Positions 63,790-64,000 of a stretch of DNA of 64,000 nucleotides are shown piece after piece. Within the stretch, counting starts at the first letter, position 1. Every line of letters starts with the position of its first letter. The position numbers were made by a program, and so were the translations under genes. The stretch is from an uncultured Cuneatibacter sp. (GTDB lineage Bacteria; Bacillota; Clostridia; Lachnospirales; Lachnospiraceae): contig CAKQHB010000006.1 of assembly GCA_934234215.1 (NCBI GenBank), forward strand, positions 1 to 64,000, in the 5' to 3' direction. The notes under the pieces were generated by a model that had not been told where the DNA came from, ran no database searches, and saw only the letters and a program-made list of their open reading frames with translations.

Positions 63790-64000
63790 ATGAAAACAAC
63801 TACAAATTCGATGACAGAAGGCTCTCTTGCAAAGCAGATTCTGCTTGTCAGCCTGCCGCTGATGCTTTCGAACTTACTGCAGGTACTGTTTAACATGTCG
63901 GACGTGGCGGTGGTTGGACGGTTTGCCGGATCAACTGCGCTTGGCTCCGTGGGTTCTACCAGTATATTTGTTACGCTGTTTACCGGATTTCTGATTGGCC
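63790..64000 (+). CDS. MATE-family efflux transporter (5' part, cut by window end)
   Basis: First 70 codons only. KTTTNSMTEGSLAKQILLVS and LPLMLSNLLQVLFNMSDVAVVGRFAG show the typical first helix of MATE/MatE exporters (VLFNMSD.AVVGR.AG), followed by SVGSTSIFVTLFTGFLIG. It would export drugs or metabolites with an ion gradient. ATG 63790 has TTGGA upstream, a weak site. Lies 27 nt after the CobW-type gene in the same direction, so perhaps co-transcribed. Confidence 0.88.
   Translation, partial: MKTTTNSMTEGSLAKQILLVSLPLMLSNLLQVLFNMSDVAVVGRFAGSTALGSVGSTSIFVTLFTGFLIG

Overview
The window looks like a chromosome segment from a sporulating, strictly anaerobic Clostridia member, most likely Lachnospiraceae, with roughly balanced GC. 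This is inferred from gene content: spmA/spmB behind a sigma-E-like promoter, an AbrB-type regulator at the classical abrB position, a low-GC-Gram-positive F-type ATPase operon, a class B sortase pilus locus, AgrC/LytTR signalling, a yybP-ykoY leader and DUF4869/DUF5716-type genes. No rRNA, IS element, prophage or CRISPR array was seen.

Layout. 1-370: four tRNAs (Val, Tyr, initiator Met, Phe). 460-5,700: a housekeeping block (NMP kinase, holB, ricT, yabB/trmN6, rsmI, and abrB facing it) with the same order as in Bacillus subtilis; metG, the next gene in that order, is found at 10.2 kb after an insertion of spmAB, an intracellular pectin methylesterase and a DUF885 lipoprotein. 12.2-16.5 kb: a long palindrome, a lipoprotein, a threonine-aldolase-like lyase and a divergent cysE/cysK pair. 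16.5-26.8 kb: a pilus operon (giant adhesin, signal peptidase, pilin, sortase B) facing an EAL / LytTR regulator / AgrC-like kinase operon. Paired LytTR-type repeats sit just upstream of the pilus promoter. 26.8-28.1 kb: a manganese riboswitch controlling an UPF0016/MneA-type exporter. 28.1-31.3 kb: tandem palindromes, an RNA-methyltransferase-like gene and a TPR-GGDEF protein.

Defence and accessory part (31.4-45.4 kb): a four-gene type II Wadjet operon (jetABCD) followed by an unrecognised coiled-coil gene, then an antitoxin-like gene with a PemK/MazF toxin fused to a Nudix-like domain, a MacB/FtsX-type ABC exporter, another palindrome beside a broken small gene, and an AT-richer two-gene cassette (DUF4869 plus a P-loop ATPase). 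45.4-51.8 kb: an ATP synthase operon in which no stand-alone delta gene exists and the alpha subunit carries a delta/OSCP-like N-terminal domain. 51.8-55.9 kb: a LysR regulator, a YfcC-type transporter and PepD. 55.9-64 kb: sfsA, panE, an alpha/beta hydrolase with an unusual leader, a gtrA/gtrB/large-membrane-protein glycosylation set, a CobW-type GTPase and the start of a MATE transporter.

Most notable observations: (1) a 30-nt block that can form a hairpin, and pseudoknot with a second block next to the ribosome-binding site, is shared between the leaders of two unlinked esterase genes about 50 kb apart; the second block also precedes two other genes; (2) the delta-alpha ATP synthase fusion; (3) the MazF-Nudix fusion, the extra gene behind Wadjet and the DUF4869/ATPase pair as candidate little-known defence-type modules; (4) a family of 110-240 bp imperfect palindromes between genes.
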